Notes: a model not told the origin generated them from the letters alone. A DNA stretch of 48,977 nucleotides from an uncultured Clostridia bacterium (GCA_944389395.1 CALXME010000006.1:1-48977); one strand, 5' to 3'. Counted from the stretch's first letter, positions 17,244 to 26,842 are shown. Translations and numbers: made by a program.

Positions 17244-19442
17244 TTATTTTTTTCTACTTACTTCATATACACTATCTACTTTTCTTAATACTTTAATAGC
17301 TTTGTTTAGTTCTTCTAAATTCTCTACTTCTAAAGTAATATCTATGATAGCAATTCTTTCTTTGGTTGTCTTTGTATTTACCCCTAGTATTTTTGCCTTT
17401 GTGGTTCCAAGTTCTTTTAAAATGTCTACTAATAAACCAGTTCTATCATTAGAATGTACTTCGATATCTACTTGGTAATTAGACTGATTCTCATTAACCC
17501 ATTCCACATCTATCATTCTATTTTCTTCTGATAATAGGTCTTTGACATTAATACAATCTTTTCTATGGACAGATACTCCTCTTCCTTTTGTAATATATCC
17601 TACAATTTCATCTCCTGGTAGAGGATTACAACATTTAGAAAGTTTTACTAAGCAATTATCTATTCCTTTTACAATAATACCTGAACTAGATGGTTTTGTT
17701 TTCTTTACTTTTGCTTTTTTTAGTTCTTCTATTTTTTGTTCAATATCTTCTTCTTCATGTTCTTTACGATATTCTTGTAACATTCTTGCAATTACTTTTA
17801 CTGCTGAGTTCGCTCCAAACCCAACTGCGGCATACATTTCTTCTAATGTTTTGTATTTATATTTTTCTAACATTTGGTCGATATATTCTTGTTTGAATAA
17901 ATCAGAATGTGTAAATCCAATTCTTTTAATTTCTTTTTCTATTAATTCTTTTCCTTTTTCGATGTTTTCTGCTTTTTGGGCTTTTTTGAACCAGCTTTGG
18001 ATTTTATTTTTGGCACTACTACTTTTTACAAATTTTAGCCAATCTCTACTTGGTCCTTTAGAGTTTTCACTAGTGATAATCTCAACAATATCTCCACTTT
18101 GTAATGGTGTAATAATTGGCATCATTTTACTATTGATTTTACATCCTGTCATATGATTTCCTATTTCTGCATGTATTGTATATGCAAAATCAATTGGTGT
18201 AGCCCCTCTTGGTAAAACTTTGATAGCTCCTTTGGGAGTGAATACATATACTTCGTCCTCAAATAGTTCTGTTTTTAATGTATTTAAAAATTCTTGTGGG
18301 TCTTGCATTTCTTTTTGCCATTCTAATGTTTCACGAAGCCATGCTAATTTATCTTCTTCTACTTTGACAGATTGTTTTTTTCCAAAATAGCTTGCTTCTT
18401 TGTATGCCCAATGGGCTGCAATACCGAATTCTGCTACTCGGTGCATATCCCAGGTACGAATTTGTACTTCAAAAGGTGTCCCTTTATCTCCTAATAATGT
18501 AGTATGGATAGATTGATACATATTTGGTTTTGGTACTGCAATATAGTCTTTAAATCTCCCTGGCATTGGATTATACATTTCATGTACTACTCCTAATGCT
18601 GCATAACAATCTTTAACAGAGTTTACTAGGATTCGCAAAGCAAACAAATCATAGATTTGGTCTAAGGTTTTATTATCTCTTTTCATTTTTCGATAAATAC
18701 TATAAAGATGTTTTGCCCTTCCTGTTACTTCTGCGTCAATCCTTTGTTTTTTTAGTTCTACTCTTATATCTTCCATTATTTTTTCAATAAATTTTAGTCT
18801 TTCTTCTCTTTTTTTGTTAATACCTTCTACTAATTCATGGTATTCTTCTGGGTATAGATATTTGAATCCTAAATCTTCTAATTCCCATTTTAGAGAATAT
18901 AAACCTAATCTATTAGCAAGTGGTGCATATAGTTCCATAGTTTCTTTTGCATTAGCAATTTGTCTATCTCTTTTCAAATATTTTAAGGTTCTCATATTAT
19001 GCAATCTATCTGCTAGTTTAATCAAAATAACTCTGATATCTTTTCCCATTGCTAAAAACATTTTTCTGTAGTCTTCTACTTGTTGTTCCTCAATTGATGC
19101 AAACTGCATGGTTCCTAATTTAGTAACTCCTGCTACCATTTCTGCTATTTCGTCCCCAAATTCTTTTCGAATGTCATTATTGGTTACTTCTGTATCTTCT
19201 ACTACATCATGCAAAAGAGCAGCAGAAATAGTACTATCATCTAAACCTATATCTGCTAAAATATATGCTACATTAAGAGGGTGGATGATATATGGTTCTC
19301 CAGAACGTCTACATTGTTCACCATGATATTTTTGGGCATATTGATATGCTCTTAATATTAATTTTGTGTCTACTCTTCTAGCATGTTGTTTTCTTTTACT
19401 AATGATGTCTTGTATGGTTATTTCTTTATTTTCTGCTTGCAT
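17244..19442 (-). CDS. relA: Bifunctional (p)ppGpp synthetase/hydrolase RelA/SpoT
   Basis: 732 residues, the full-length long RSH architecture. An N-terminal HD hydrolase domain (RRSGEPYIIHPL, LLHDVVEDT, RLHNMRTL) suggests active hydrolysis. It is followed by the synthetase domain (YRKMKRDNKTLDQIYDLFALRI), the TGS domain (VYVFTPKGAIKVLPRGATPIDFAY), a Cys-rich zinc-finger region (KLSKCCNPLPGDEI and VHRKDC) and a C-terminal ACT domain. It makes and degrades the stringent-response alarmone. It follows recJ by 35 nt. Confidence 0.96.
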   Translation of the reverse strand: MQAENKEITIQDIISKRKQHARRVDTKLILRAYQYAQKYHGEQCRRSGEPYIIHPLNVAYILADIGLDDSTISAALLHDVVEDTEVTNNDIRKEFGDEIAEMVAGVTKLGTMQFASIEEQQVEDYRKMFLAMGKDIRVILIKLADRLHNMRTLKYLKRDRQIANAKETMELYAPLANRLGLYSLKWELEDLGFKYLYPEEYHELVEGINKKREERLKFIEKIMEDIRVELKKQRIDAEVTGRAKHLYSIYRKMKRDNKTLDQIYDLFALRILVNSVKDCYAALGVVHEMYNPMPGRFKDYIAVPKPNMYQSIHTTLLGDKGTPFEVQIRTWDMHRVAEFGIAAHWAYKEASYFGKKQSVKVEEDKLAWLRETLEWQKEMQDPQEFLNTLKTELFEDEVYVFTPKGAIKVLPRGATPIDFAYTIHAEIGNHMTGCKINSKMMPIITPLQSGDIVEIITSENSKGPSRDWLKFVKSSSAKNKIQSWFKKAQKAENIEKGKELIEKEIKRIGFTHSDLFKQEYIDQMLEKYKYKTLEEMYAAVGFGANSAVKVIARMLQEYRKEHEEEDIEQKIEELKKAKVKKTKPSSSGIIVKGIDNCLVKLSKCCNPLPGDEIVGYITKGRGVSVHRKDCINVKDLLSEENRMIDVEWVNENQSNYQVDIEVHSNDRTGLLVDILKELGTTKAKILGVNTKTTKERIAIIDITLEVENLEELNKAIKVLRKVDSVYEVSRKK

Positions 19443-19477
19443 TTTTTCACTTCCCTTTTATGTTTCACTTTACTTTT

Positions 19478-21169
19478 TTATATTGCTTTCATCATATCTT
19501 TTATATTAATTTGTAGACTTTCTACTCCATTAAAAGAATTTATTTCTAAAACTCCTGCTAAATCAACTTTATCTCCTATTCTATAATCTTCTGCCATATA
19601 TCCTAAATTAAATCCAATTGCATTTACAATAGTGTTATTATTTTTTAATGATAATTTTAGATGTTTTCCTTCTGATAATGCTCTAATAGAATCTATTTTT
19701 AGATTTTTAAAAGCAAATATTGGCATTTTGTTTCCTTCTCCAAAAGGTTCTAACTCTTTTAAACTTTCTACCATTTCTTTATTAATTTCATTTAAATCAA
19801 TTTTAGCATCGATTTTAATAATTGGAACTATTTCACTTACTTTTGCTTGTTTGGCTATTTCTTCAAATTCTTTTGTAAATTCCTTGAACTTTTCTTTTTT
19901 GATAGTAATTCCTACAGCCATACTATGTCCACCAAATTTTTCAATGGTGTCATTACATTTCATTAATGCATCATGCAAATCAAATCCTGGTATGCTTCTT
20001 CCAGAACCTTTCCCTATGCCATCTTCTTCAAAGCTAAGTAATATACTTGGTTTAAAATACATTTCTGTAATTTTAGAGGAAACTATTCCAATTACTCCAT
20101 GGTGCCAGTTTTCCCCTCCTACTATAATAGAGTTGTTTTGATTTAGATGTTCTTTTTCTATTTGTTGAATAGCACTTTCAAAAATTTGTTTTTCTGTTTC
20201 TTGTCTTACTCTGTTATATTCATTTAGTCCTTTTGTAAGTTCTGTTACTTCATTGATATTTTTAGATAAAAATAGTTTTAAAGCTTGGTCTGCTTTTCCC
20301 ATTCTTCCACAAGCATTAATTCTAGGAGCTACTCCAAAAGAAATTGTGTTAGAATCAATTTTATTATATCCAGAAGATTGTAAAATAGATTTTAAACCAA
20401 TATTTCTGGTTTGTTTAATTAACATTAATCCCAATTTTGCAATAACTCTATTCTCATCTACTAATGGAACAATGTCAGATATGGTTCCAATACACACAAT
20501 ATCTAGATATTTTAAATAACTTTCTTCTGGTAAATTTAATTTCATCCCTATTGCTTGAATTAGTTTAAATACGACTCCTACCCCTGCTAATTCTCTAAAT
20601 GGATATGTACTATCTTTTCTTTTGTTATCAATAACAGCTAATGCTTTTGGTAATTCTATTCCTGCTTCATGATGGTCTGTTACTATGGTTTCTATTCCTA
20701 AAGCATTTGCATGATTAATCTCTTCTATTGCAGATATTCCACAATCTACTGTAATCATTAGTTGGCATCCTTGCTCTGCAATGGTTTCTATTGCCTTTTT
20801 ATTTAGTCCATATCCTTCTTCTAGTCGATTTGGTATATAGGTTCCAACTTCTAGTCCTCTTTCTTGTAAAAAGCTTTTTAAAACTGTTATACTTGTTATT
20901 CCATCTACATCATAGTCGCCATAAATAGTGACTTTTTCTTTTTTTTCAATGGCTTTCAATATTCTTTCTACTGCTTTTTCCATATCTTGCATTAAAAATG
21001 GATTGTGAAAATCACCTCTAGTTGGCTTTAAAAAGAGTCTTATATCTTTTTCTTGAGTGATGTTTCTATTAACTAAAATAGTAGCTAACAATTTATTTAG
21101 ATTATATTTTTCACTTATTTCTTTTACTTTATTTTCGTTTGTTTCATATATTTGCCATTTTTTGTTCAT
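19478..21169 (-). CDS. recJ: Single-stranded-DNA-specific exonuclease RecJ
   Basis: A 5'-3' exonuclease for recombination and repair. The start is the ATG at 21169 (MNKKWQIYETNE), since AGGGAGAGG lies just upstream; the frame is open to 21220. The DHH phosphoesterase motifs are present: YGDYDVDGITS, DCGISA, TDHHEAG and, in DHHA1, GGHSMAVG. At 563 residues it is near the short end for RecJ and ends with the OB-fold domain. It heads a run with relA, MBL and hisS. Confidence 0.95.
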   Translation of the reverse strand: MNKKWQIYETNENKVKEISEKYNLNKLLATILVNRNITQEKDIRLFLKPTRGDFHNPFLMQDMEKAVERILKAIEKKEKVTIYGDYDVDGITSITVLKSFLQERGLEVGTYIPNRLEEGYGLNKKAIETIAEQGCQLMITVDCGISAIEEINHANALGIETIVTDHHEAGIELPKALAVIDNKRKDSTYPFRELAGVGVVFKLIQAIGMKLNLPEESYLKYLDIVCIGTISDIVPLVDENRVIAKLGLMLIKQTRNIGLKSILQSSGYNKIDSNTISFGVAPRINACGRMGKADQALKLFLSKNINEVTELTKGLNEYNRVRQETEKQIFESAIQQIEKEHLNQNNSIIVGGENWHHGVIGIVSSKITEMYFKPSILLSFEEDGIGKGSGRSIPGFDLHDALMKCNDTIEKFGGHSMAVGITIKKEKFKEFTKEFEEIAKQAKVSEIVPIIKIDAKIDLNEINKEMVESLKELEPFGEGNKMPIFAFKNLKIDSIRALSEGKHLKLSLKNNNTIVNAIGFNLGYMAEDYRIGDKVDLAGVLEINSFNGVESLQINIKDMMKAI

Positions 21170-21302
21170 ATTCCTCTCCCTAATTTTACAATTTCTTTTA
21201 TTGTATAACATTTCTTGCATTTTTTAAAGGGGTTTTGTTATATTTTTTGGAAATATGTTACTGGTTGTTACAATTCACATATGTTTTATATGATATTAAA
21301 AA

Positions 21303-21387
21303 AACTGCTCTATAGATATTGGAAAATCAAGACCAGGATTGTTGTACCCTAGCTATGTTTTGATTAAAAATATCTATAGAGCAGGTT
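21303..21387. repeat. Long hairpin element B with conserved apical sequence
   Basis: This gap between fabI and recJ (about 330 nt) has no gene. A 16-bp perfect stem (21305-21320 with 21369-21384) encloses the inner stem ATCAAGAC (21326-21333) with GTTTTGAT (21357-21364) and a 23-nt apex (21334-21356) that matches element A at 18 of 23 positions. The stems share no sequence with element A but are internally complementary. Flanking GTTACTGGTT and a GTTACAATTCAC segment (near 21266-21278) also recur beside element A, the latter inverted near 380. Confidence 0.75.
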
Positions 21388-21501
21388 TTCCTAATTATTA
21401 ACTTCTTTACTTGATTGTAAAACATTTTGATGATTAGAAAAAGAAAAAAACTAGGCTTTTTTAATTTCTCATTGGAACATTTATTGCAATTGCTAAATCA
21501 C

Positions 21502-22272
21502 TTACACACCAACTACAGAGAAACCATTGTCTACATGAATAATTTCTCCTGTAATTGCACTTGACAAATTACTAAATAGAAATGCAGTAGCATCTCCTAC
21601 TTCTTGAATAGTAACATTTCTATGTAAAGGGGCTCTTTCTTCCACAATATCTAAAATACTTCCAAAATCTTTAATTCCTTTTGCTGATAATGTTTTAATT
21701 GGTCCTGCTGAAATTCCGTTAATTCTATATCCTTCTTTTCCTAAATCTTTTGCTAAATATCTAATACTTGCTTCTAGTGCAGCTTTTGCCACTCCCATTA
21801 CATTATAACCTTCTACTACCTTTTCAGAACCATAATAAGTATAAGCAACAATACTTGCTCCTTCATTTAGCATTTCTTTTTCTTTAGCCATTCTAGTAAT
21901 AGCAACTAAAGAATAGCTACTAACATCTTGTGCATGTGCATAACCATCTCTTGATGTTAGAATAAAATCATTTCTTAAATCTTCGGTATTTGCATGTGCA
22001 ATTGCATGCAAAATTCCATCTACTTTTCCATGCTCTTTTTTGATTTCTTCTAAACAATTATTGATATCCTCGTCTATACTAACGTTATTGCATACATATA
22101 CACTTGCTTTAGGCAAATTTTTTATTAATTCTTTTACTTTTTCTAAACTATCTTCTGAACAAGTACATATTACTTCTGCTCCTTGATTACATGCTGATTG
22201 CACAGCCCCCCATGCAATACTCCATTTATTTCTTACTCCCATTATTACTATTTTTTTATCTTTTAAAATCAT
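21502..22272 (-). CDS. fabI: Enoyl-[acyl-carrier-protein] reductase FabI
   Basis: It catalyses the last step of each fatty-acid elongation cycle with NAD(P)H. 256 residues from the ATG at 22272, chosen because GGAGG lies eight nucleotides upstream; the frame is open to 22302. It is an SDR-fold enzyme with the FabI-type nucleotide site (GVRNKWSIAWG), the catalytic pair in YNVMGVAK (Tyr-x6-Lys) and the substrate-loop region AGPIKTLSAKGI. It is the last gene of the FASII operon, after accA and a three-unit repeat array. Confidence 0.95.
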   Translation of the reverse strand: MILKDKKIVIMGVRNKWSIAWGAVQSACNQGAEVICTCSEDSLEKVKELIKNLPKASVYVCNNVSIDEDINNCLEEIKKEHGKVDGILHAIAHANTEDLRNDFILTSRDGYAHAQDVSSYSLVAITRMAKEKEMLNEGASIVAYTYYGSEKVVEGYNVMGVAKAALEASIRYLAKDLGKEGYRINGISAGPIKTLSAKGIKDFGSILDIVEERAPLHRNVTIQEVGDATAFLFSNLSSAITGEIIHVDNGFSVVGV

Positions 22273-22297
22273 TTTTTCTCCTCCTATCCAATTTTTT

Positions 22298-22388
22298 GGC
22301 ATTCAAACCTGGAACCAATGCCAATTTTTTGGCATCCAAACCTGGAACCAATGCCAAGTTTTTGGCATCCAAACCTGGAACCAATGCC
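22298..22388. repeat. Intercistronic palindromic repeat array 3 (accA-fabI)
   Basis: Three tandem units in one orientation (22298-22322, 22331-22355, 22364-22388) with 8-nt spacers, period 33. Two units carry GGCATCC instead of GGCATTC. The array lies 12 nt after the accA stop. Confidence 0.9.
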
Positions 22389-22400
22389 AAGTTTTAGCAA

Positions 22401-23189
22401 CTAAATTTTTCTAAATTTCTCATATCTTTGTTGTAATAATTTTTCTTTTGTACATTTTTGCAATTGTTTTATATTTTTTAAAATATATTGTTTTAAATCT
22501 TTTATTACTTTTTCGAAATCTTCTTGTGCTCCGCCTTTAGGTTCTTTTATGATATCATCAATAACGCCTAATTTTTTTAAGTCTTGTGCTGTTATTTTCA
22601 TATTTTGAGCAGCTTCTTTTGCTTTACTAGCATCTTTATACAAGATGCTTGCAAATCCTTCTGGTGATAAAATAGAATAAATAGCATTTTCTAACATAGT
22701 AATTTTATCTCCTACTGCAATTGCTAAAGCTCCTCCACTAGAACCTTCTCCAATGACAATACATATAATAGGTACTTTTAATTGTGACATTTCCATGATG
22801 TTTTTAGCAATTGCCTCTCCTTGCCCTCTTTCCTCTGCTCCCATTCCTGGATAGGCTCCTGGAGTATCAATGAAGGTTATGATTGGTCTATGAAATTTTT
22901 CTGCTTGTTTCATTAGTCTTAATGCTTTTCGATATCCTTCAGGATTTGGCATTCCAAAGTTTCTTTCTATATTTTCTTTAGCATTTTTCCCTTTTTGTTC
23001 TCCAATAACTGTTACTGGTATTCCTTCTAATGTAGCAATTCCCCCTATTATTGCTTTGTCATCTGCAAAGTTTCTATCTCCATGTAATTCAATAAATTCA
23101 TCAAATATATGTTCAATGTAGTCTAATGCCTTTGGTCTTTCTAATTGTCTTGCTAGTTCTACTCTTTCCCATGCTGTTATATTTCCCAT
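22401..23189 (-). CDS. accA: Acetyl-CoA carboxylase carboxyltransferase subunit alpha
   Basis: With AccD it transfers the carboxyl group from carboxybiotin to acetyl-CoA, giving malonyl-CoA. 262 residues from the ATG at 23189 ([19 protein letters not shown]), supported by GGAAGG upstream. Typical features are [21 protein letters not shown]-like [24 protein letters not shown] and [17 protein letters not shown]. It lies 41 nt after accD in the acc block of the FASII operon. Confidence 0.95.
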   Translation of the reverse strand: MGNITAWERVELARQLERPKALDYIEHIFDEFIELHGDRNFADDKAIIGGIATLEGIPVTVIGEQKGKNAKENIERNFGMPNPEGYRKALRLMKQAEKFHRPIITFIDTPGAYPGMGAEERGQGEAIAKNIMEMSQLKVPIICIVIGEGSSGGALAIAVGDKITMLENAIYSILSPEGFASILYKDASKAKEAAQNMKITAQDLKKLGVIDDIIKEPKGGAQEDFEKVIKDLKQYILKNIKQLQKCTKEKLLQQRYEKFRKI

Positions 23190-23230
23190 GTTTTTCCTTC
23201 CTTTCATTTTTATGATAAATATTATATGTT

Positions 23231-24076
23231 TTATTGATGCAATCTAATTAGTTTAGCTATAGTTGCTTTCATATCTTTTCTTTCTACTATTTTATCAATA
23301 AATCCATGTTCTAATAAAAACTCTGCACTTTGGAAACCTTCTGGCAATTTTTGTTTAATGGTTTGTTCAATAACTCTTGGTCCTGCAAATCCAATTAGTG
23401 CTTTTGGTTCTGCTAAAATAATATCTCCTAAACTTGCAAAACTTGCAGTTACTCCGCCTGTCGTTGGGTCTGTTAAAATAGATAGGTAAAATAGTCCTGC
23501 CTCTTTTAGTTTTGCTATTGCTGCTGATGTTTTCGCCATTTGCATTAAAGATATGATACCTTCTTGCATTCTAGCTCCCCCAGAAACACAGAAAATGACA
23601 AGTGGCAATTTGTTTTGAATAGCTGTTTCAATGGAAAGTGTGATTCTTTCTCCTACTGCATACCCCATACTTCCCATCAAAAAATTTCCATCCATTACTG
23701 CTAATACTGCTCTTTCTCCTTCTATTTCACAAATACCACATTGTACTGCTTCTTCAATTTTTGTTTTTTCTTTTAATCCTTCTATTTTTTTTAGATATCC
23801 TTCAAAATGTAATGGGTCATTTGTTGTAATTTCTTTTCCTATTTCTTGAAAAGTTCCTTCATCTACAATTTGTTTGATTCTTCTTCTAGCAGATAGTCTA
23901 AAATGTTTTCCACAATTAGGGCAAACACTTAAATTTTGATGTAATTCTTCTTTATAAATGATTTCTTTACATTTGTCACATTTTACCCATTTTCCAATCA
24001 TCATATCTGCCGCTTTTTCATTTTTGATTCTTTTTTCTTCTTTTTCATTTACTTTTTTTACTTTATCAATAATCAA
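23231..24076 (-). CDS. accD: Acetyl-CoA carboxylase carboxyltransferase subunit beta
   Basis: 281 residues. The N-terminal zinc ribbon (CDKC about 34-37 and CPNC about 53-56) is followed by the crotonase-fold carboxyltransferase domain, with GGARMQEG and [13 protein letters not shown]. It partners AccA. The start is TTG with AGGAGG upstream. It lies 67 nt after accC; that gap holds no convincing gene. Confidence 0.95.
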   Translation of the reverse strand: MIIDKVKKVNEKEEKRIKNEKAADMMIGKWVKCDKCKEIIYKEELHQNLSVCPNCGKHFRLSARRRIKQIVDEGTFQEIGKEITTNDPLHFEGYLKKIEGLKEKTKIEEAVQCGICEIEGERAVLAVMDGNFLMGSMGYAVGERITLSIETAIQNKLPLVIFCVSGGARMQEGIISLMQMAKTSAAIAKLKEAGLFYLSILTDPTTGGVTASFASLGDIILAEPKALIGFAGPRVIEQTIKQKLPEGFQSAEFLLEHGFIDKIVERKDMKATIAKLIRLHQ

Positions 24077-24143
24077 GATTTTCCCTCCTTTTATATATCA
24101 AATGATTTTACTAATATCTAAACTTTCAATATTACATTTCCAT

Positions 24144-25496
24144 TTATCCATTATTAATATCAAATTCTTTTGCAATAAAAGAAGTATCATATTGGTTATT
24201 TAAAAAATTGTGATTATCTAATATTTCTAAAATGAAATCTGCATTTGTTTGAATACCATCTACTACTAATTCTGCCACCGCACTTTTCATTTTTTGAATG
24301 GATTCTTGCCTATCTTTTCCATGCACAATAATTTTGGCAATCATAGAATCATAATTAGGTGGAATGGTATATCCACTATAAATAGCTGTATCTACTCTTA
24401 TTCCATTTCCTCCTGGTAAATGTAATCCTTTTATAGTTCCTGCACATGGCATAAAGTTTTTGCTCGGATTTTCACAATTTATTCTTGCTTCCATGCTATG
24501 TCCTGTAAAAACAATATCACCTTGCTGATATGTCAATTTTTCTCCACTTGCGATTTTGATTTGTTCTTTAATGATATCTATTCCTGTTACCATTTCTGTA
24601 ATAGGGTGTTCTACTTGTACTCTTGTATTCATTTCCATAAAGTAGAAATCCTGATTTTTATCTACTAGGAATTCAATTGTTCCTGCATTGGTATATCCTA
24701 TTTCTTTTACTGCATTAACAGCTACTTCTCCCATTTTTTTTCTAGTTTCTGGATTTAATATACTGCTAGGTGTTTCTTCTAATACTTTTTGATTTCTTCT
24801 TTGAATAGAACAATCTCTTTCTCCTAAGTGAATTGCATTTCCATGTTCATCTGCCAATATTTGAATTTCTACATGTCTAGGATTTTCAATAAATTTTTCC
24901 AAATAAATACTATCGTCATTAAAAGCAATTTTTGCTTCTTGTTTTACTAAATCATAATCTTTTTCTAATTCTTCTGGTGTATAGGCAACACGAATACCTC
25001 TACCACCACCTCCTGCAGAAGCTTTTAACATGACTGGATATTTCATTTGTTCTGCCAATTCTAATGCCTGCTTTTTAGAATTTAGTAATCCTTCTGAGCC
25101 TGGCACCACAGGAACTCCTGCTTTTTTCATAGTTTGCTTTGCTTGTGATTTATTTCCTAATAAATCAATTAAATTGCTTTCTGGTCCAATAAACTTAATT
25201 CCCATTTCTTTACATATTTTTGCAAAATTAGCATTTTCAGATAAAAATCCAAATCCTGGGTGAATACTATCTGCTCCTGTTAAACATGCAGCTTCTAAAA
25301 TAGCTTTCATGTTTAAATAGCTCTTTTGAGAAGGAGCAGGTCCAATACAAATAGCTTCATCTGCTAATGTAGTATGTAAAGCATTTTTATCTGCTTCTGA
25401 ATAAATTGCTACAGTTCTAATCCCCATTTCTCTACAAGCTCTTATAATACGAACTGCTATTTCTCCACGATTTGCAATTAATACTTTCTTTAACAT
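24144..25496 (-). CDS. accC: Biotin carboxylase
   Basis: 450 residues, normal length. It carboxylates the biotin on AccB with ATP and bicarbonate. It has the ATP-grasp fold with the glycine-rich loop KASAGGGGRGIRV and the conserved EMNTRVQVEHPITEMVTG. GGAGG lies upstream of the ATG. It starts 15 nt after fabZ and is part of the same transcript. Confidence 0.97.
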   Translation of the reverse strand: MLKKVLIANRGEIAVRIIRACREMGIRTVAIYSEADKNALHTTLADEAICIGPAPSQKSYLNMKAILEAACLTGADSIHPGFGFLSENANFAKICKEMGIKFIGPESNLIDLLGNKSQAKQTMKKAGVPVVPGSEGLLNSKKQALELAEQMKYPVMLKASAGGGGRGIRVAYTPEELEKDYDLVKQEAKIAFNDDSIYLEKFIENPRHVEIQILADEHGNAIHLGERDCSIQRRNQKVLEETPSSILNPETRKKMGEVAVNAVKEIGYTNAGTIEFLVDKNQDFYFMEMNTRVQVEHPITEMVTGIDIIKEQIKIASGEKLTYQQGDIVFTGHSMEARINCENPSKNFMPCAGTIKGLHLPGGNGIRVDTAIYSGYTIPPNYDSMIAKIIVHGKDRQESIQKMKSAVAELVVDGIQTNADFILEILDNHNFLNNQYDTSFIAKEFDINNG

Positions 25497-25511
25497 AGTT
25501 CCTCCTTCTTT

Positions 25512-25934
25512 TTATACAATTGCAAAAGTCAATTCGCCTTTTACAGCTAATTTTCCATTTACTGTTGCAATTGCCTCTCCTACTCCAATAGGTCCTTTCT
25601 TTTTTATGATTTTAACTTCCAATTTTAAGACATCCCCTGGTACTACTTGTTTTTTAAATCTTAATTTGTCTATTCCTCCAAATAAAGCATTTTTCCCCTT
25701 GTTTTCTTCCATAGAAAGAATGGCTACAGCTCCTGTTTGTGCTAAACTTTCTACAATTAGTACTCCTGGCATAATCGGGTTTCCAGGGAAGTGGCCTTTA
25801 AAATAATATTCTTCTTCTCTTACTTTTTTATAGGCTGTACAACTTTCTCCTGGTACATATTGTTCTACTTCATCAATCATTAAAAATGGTTCTCTTTGTG
25901 GAATGATTTTTTTAATTTCTTCTTTATTTAACAT
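25512..25934 (-). CDS. fabZ: 3-hydroxyacyl-ACP dehydratase FabZ
   Basis: 140 residues with the hot-dog fold signature FKGHFPGNPIMPGVLIVESLAQTG, which contains the catalytic His and Glu. It dehydrates 3-hydroxyacyl-ACP in the elongation cycle. It should follow accB in this operon type, but here about 425 nt and an oppositely oriented small gene separate the two, so it probably needs its own promoter or read-through. Confidence 0.95.
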   Translation of the reverse strand: MLNKEEIKKIIPQREPFLMIDEVEQYVPGESCTAYKKVREEEYYFKGHFPGNPIMPGVLIVESLAQTGAVAILSMEENKGKNALFGGIDKLRFKKQVVPGDVLKLEVKIIKKKGPIGVGEAIATVNGKLAVKGELTFAIV

Positions 25935-25950
25935 AATTCTTCCTCTTTTC

Positions 25951-25979
25951 TTGATTTTATGTTTTCTTTATGATATAAT
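25951..25979 (+). promoter_or_regulatory. Sigma-A promoter of the plus-strand small gene in the FASII operon
   Basis: TTGATT (25951-25956) and a perfect TATAAT (25974-25979) with a 17-nt spacer, about 47 nt before the ATG at 26026. A weaker divergent promoter toward fabZ (TTGTTT, 17 nt, TATATC) overlaps the same region. Confidence 0.7.
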
Positions 25980-25989
25980 TTTTTTGTAA

Positions 25990-26011
25990 CATGCAAACAA
26001 TTGCTTACATG
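25990..26011. promoter_or_regulatory. Palindromic operator candidate between fabZ and the 26026 gene
   Basis: A 22-bp imperfect dyad centred on CAATTG with CATG at both ends. It sits just after the plus-strand -10 box, and between the divergent fabZ start and the small gene. It is well placed to control either promoter. It does not resemble the known FapR or FabT boxes I can recall. Confidence 0.4.
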
Positions 26012-26025
26012 AAGGGAGTTATCAT

Positions 26026-26292
26026 ATGTTTTTTAACAGCAACTTGGCTAAAGACTACTCTGAAAAACTCGCTGGTTCTACAAATGATAATTATGGAAAA
26101 AGAATTATCACTTCTTTTGTAAAAGAGCTTCGGCTCTTAGCAATTGAGAATGGTGATACTTTGCCTAATCCAAGTATTATCAATTACTTGCCAGCAGAGT
26201 ACGAAGTGTTTTTGCAGGATTTTTTAACCCATATGGGGTATCATCCTAGCAAAATCCAATTTTTAGCTTTTAGGACTGTTATTTGGTTCTAG
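26026..26292 (+). CDS. Small unknown protein encoded antisense within the FASII operon
   Basis: 88 residues, no recognised family, no signal peptide or membrane helix. A good promoter, a GAAGGGAG ribosome site and a terminator make it a real transcription unit. Its codon use differs from its neighbours (AAC, AGC, CTC, GTG, CAG are frequent), suggesting a different origin. Codon 36 is an in-frame CGG (26131-26133), the only one outside the three frameshift sites, and it sits in a perfect UUCG-tetraloop hairpin. If CGG always caused a +1 shift, the product would end as KELGS after 37 residues. The downstream zero frame (LPNPSIINYLPAEYEVFLQD) looks like real protein. Confidence 0.65.
   Translation: MFFNSNLAKDYSEKLAGSTNDNYGKRIITSFVKELRLLAIENGDTLPNPSIINYLPAEYEVFLQDFLTHMGYHPSKIQFLAFRTVIWF
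26125..26140 (+). other. UUCG-tetraloop hairpin inside the 26026 gene
   Basis: AAGAGC, UUCG and GCUCUU form a perfect six-base-pair stem with the very stable C(UUCG)G loop. The G of GAG and the CGG codon lie in it. No U-run follows, so it is not a standard terminator. Confidence 0.5.
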
Positions 26293-26303
26293 GCAATTTT
26301 CCC

Positions 26304-26340
26304 GGGCGTAGAATAGTTTTTCTATTTTATGCCCTTTTTC
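26304..26340 (+). terminator. Terminator of the 26026 gene
   Basis: A 13-bp stem beginning GGGC and ending GCCC (with two G-U pairs in the plus RNA) has a U5 loop and is followed by TTTTTC. Confidence 0.85.
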
Positions 26341-26359
26341 TTTGTGTAAATTCTAAATA

Positions 26360-26842
26360 CTATTTTAATTTAAATAATGGCATTCCATATTCTACAATAT
26401 CTTCATTTTTTACGCAAATTTCTACTATTTCCCCATCAAATTCAGATTCGATTTCATTCATTAATTTCATCGCTTCTACAATACATACAACTTGCCCTTT
26501 ATGGATTTTATCTCCTACTTTAACAAAAGGGTCTTTATCTGGTGCAGAACTTGCATAAAAGGTTCCTACCATTGGTGATTTTATCACTTTATAATTTTCC
26601 TCTTTTGGATTGTTTTGAGCAACATTTACTAAACTATTTTCTTGATTTGGAACTACTGTTGGAACTGTTAATGGTGCACTACCTTCAATAACAGATTGTA
26701 GTTGAGTACTTGCTGTTGCCATTACTTTATTTTCATTTTTAGACATTTTTATTTTAATTCCCTCTGGAAATTCTATTTCTAAAGATTCTAACTTAGAATT
26801 TCCCATATCGTCTATTAATTTTTTAATATCTTGATAATCCAT
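26360..26842 (-). CDS. accB: Biotin carboxyl carrier protein of acetyl-CoA carboxylase
   Basis: 160 residues. An N-terminal region ([12 protein letters not shown]) and a linker are followed by the biotinyl domain (about 85-160) with VEAMKLMNE; the Lys carries biotin. It shuttles carboxylate between AccC and AccAD. I start at the ATG at 26842 because AAGGAG lies just upstream. The frame stays open through the repeat array to 26941, but that extension is repeat sequence and not protein. Confidence 0.95.
   Translation of the reverse strand: MDYQDIKKLIDDMGNSKLESLEIEFPEGIKIKMSKNENKVMATASTQLQSVIEGSAPLTVPTVVPNQENSLVNVAQNNPKEENYKVIKSPMVGTFYASSAPDKDPFVKVGDKIHKGQVVCIVEAMKLMNEIESEFDGEIVEICVKNEDIVEYGMPLFKLK

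Noticed and set aside
25990..26011. FapR or FabT box for the fatty-acid operon
   Set aside because: The palindrome does not match the consensus sites of either regulator as I know them; kept only as an unnamed operator candidate.
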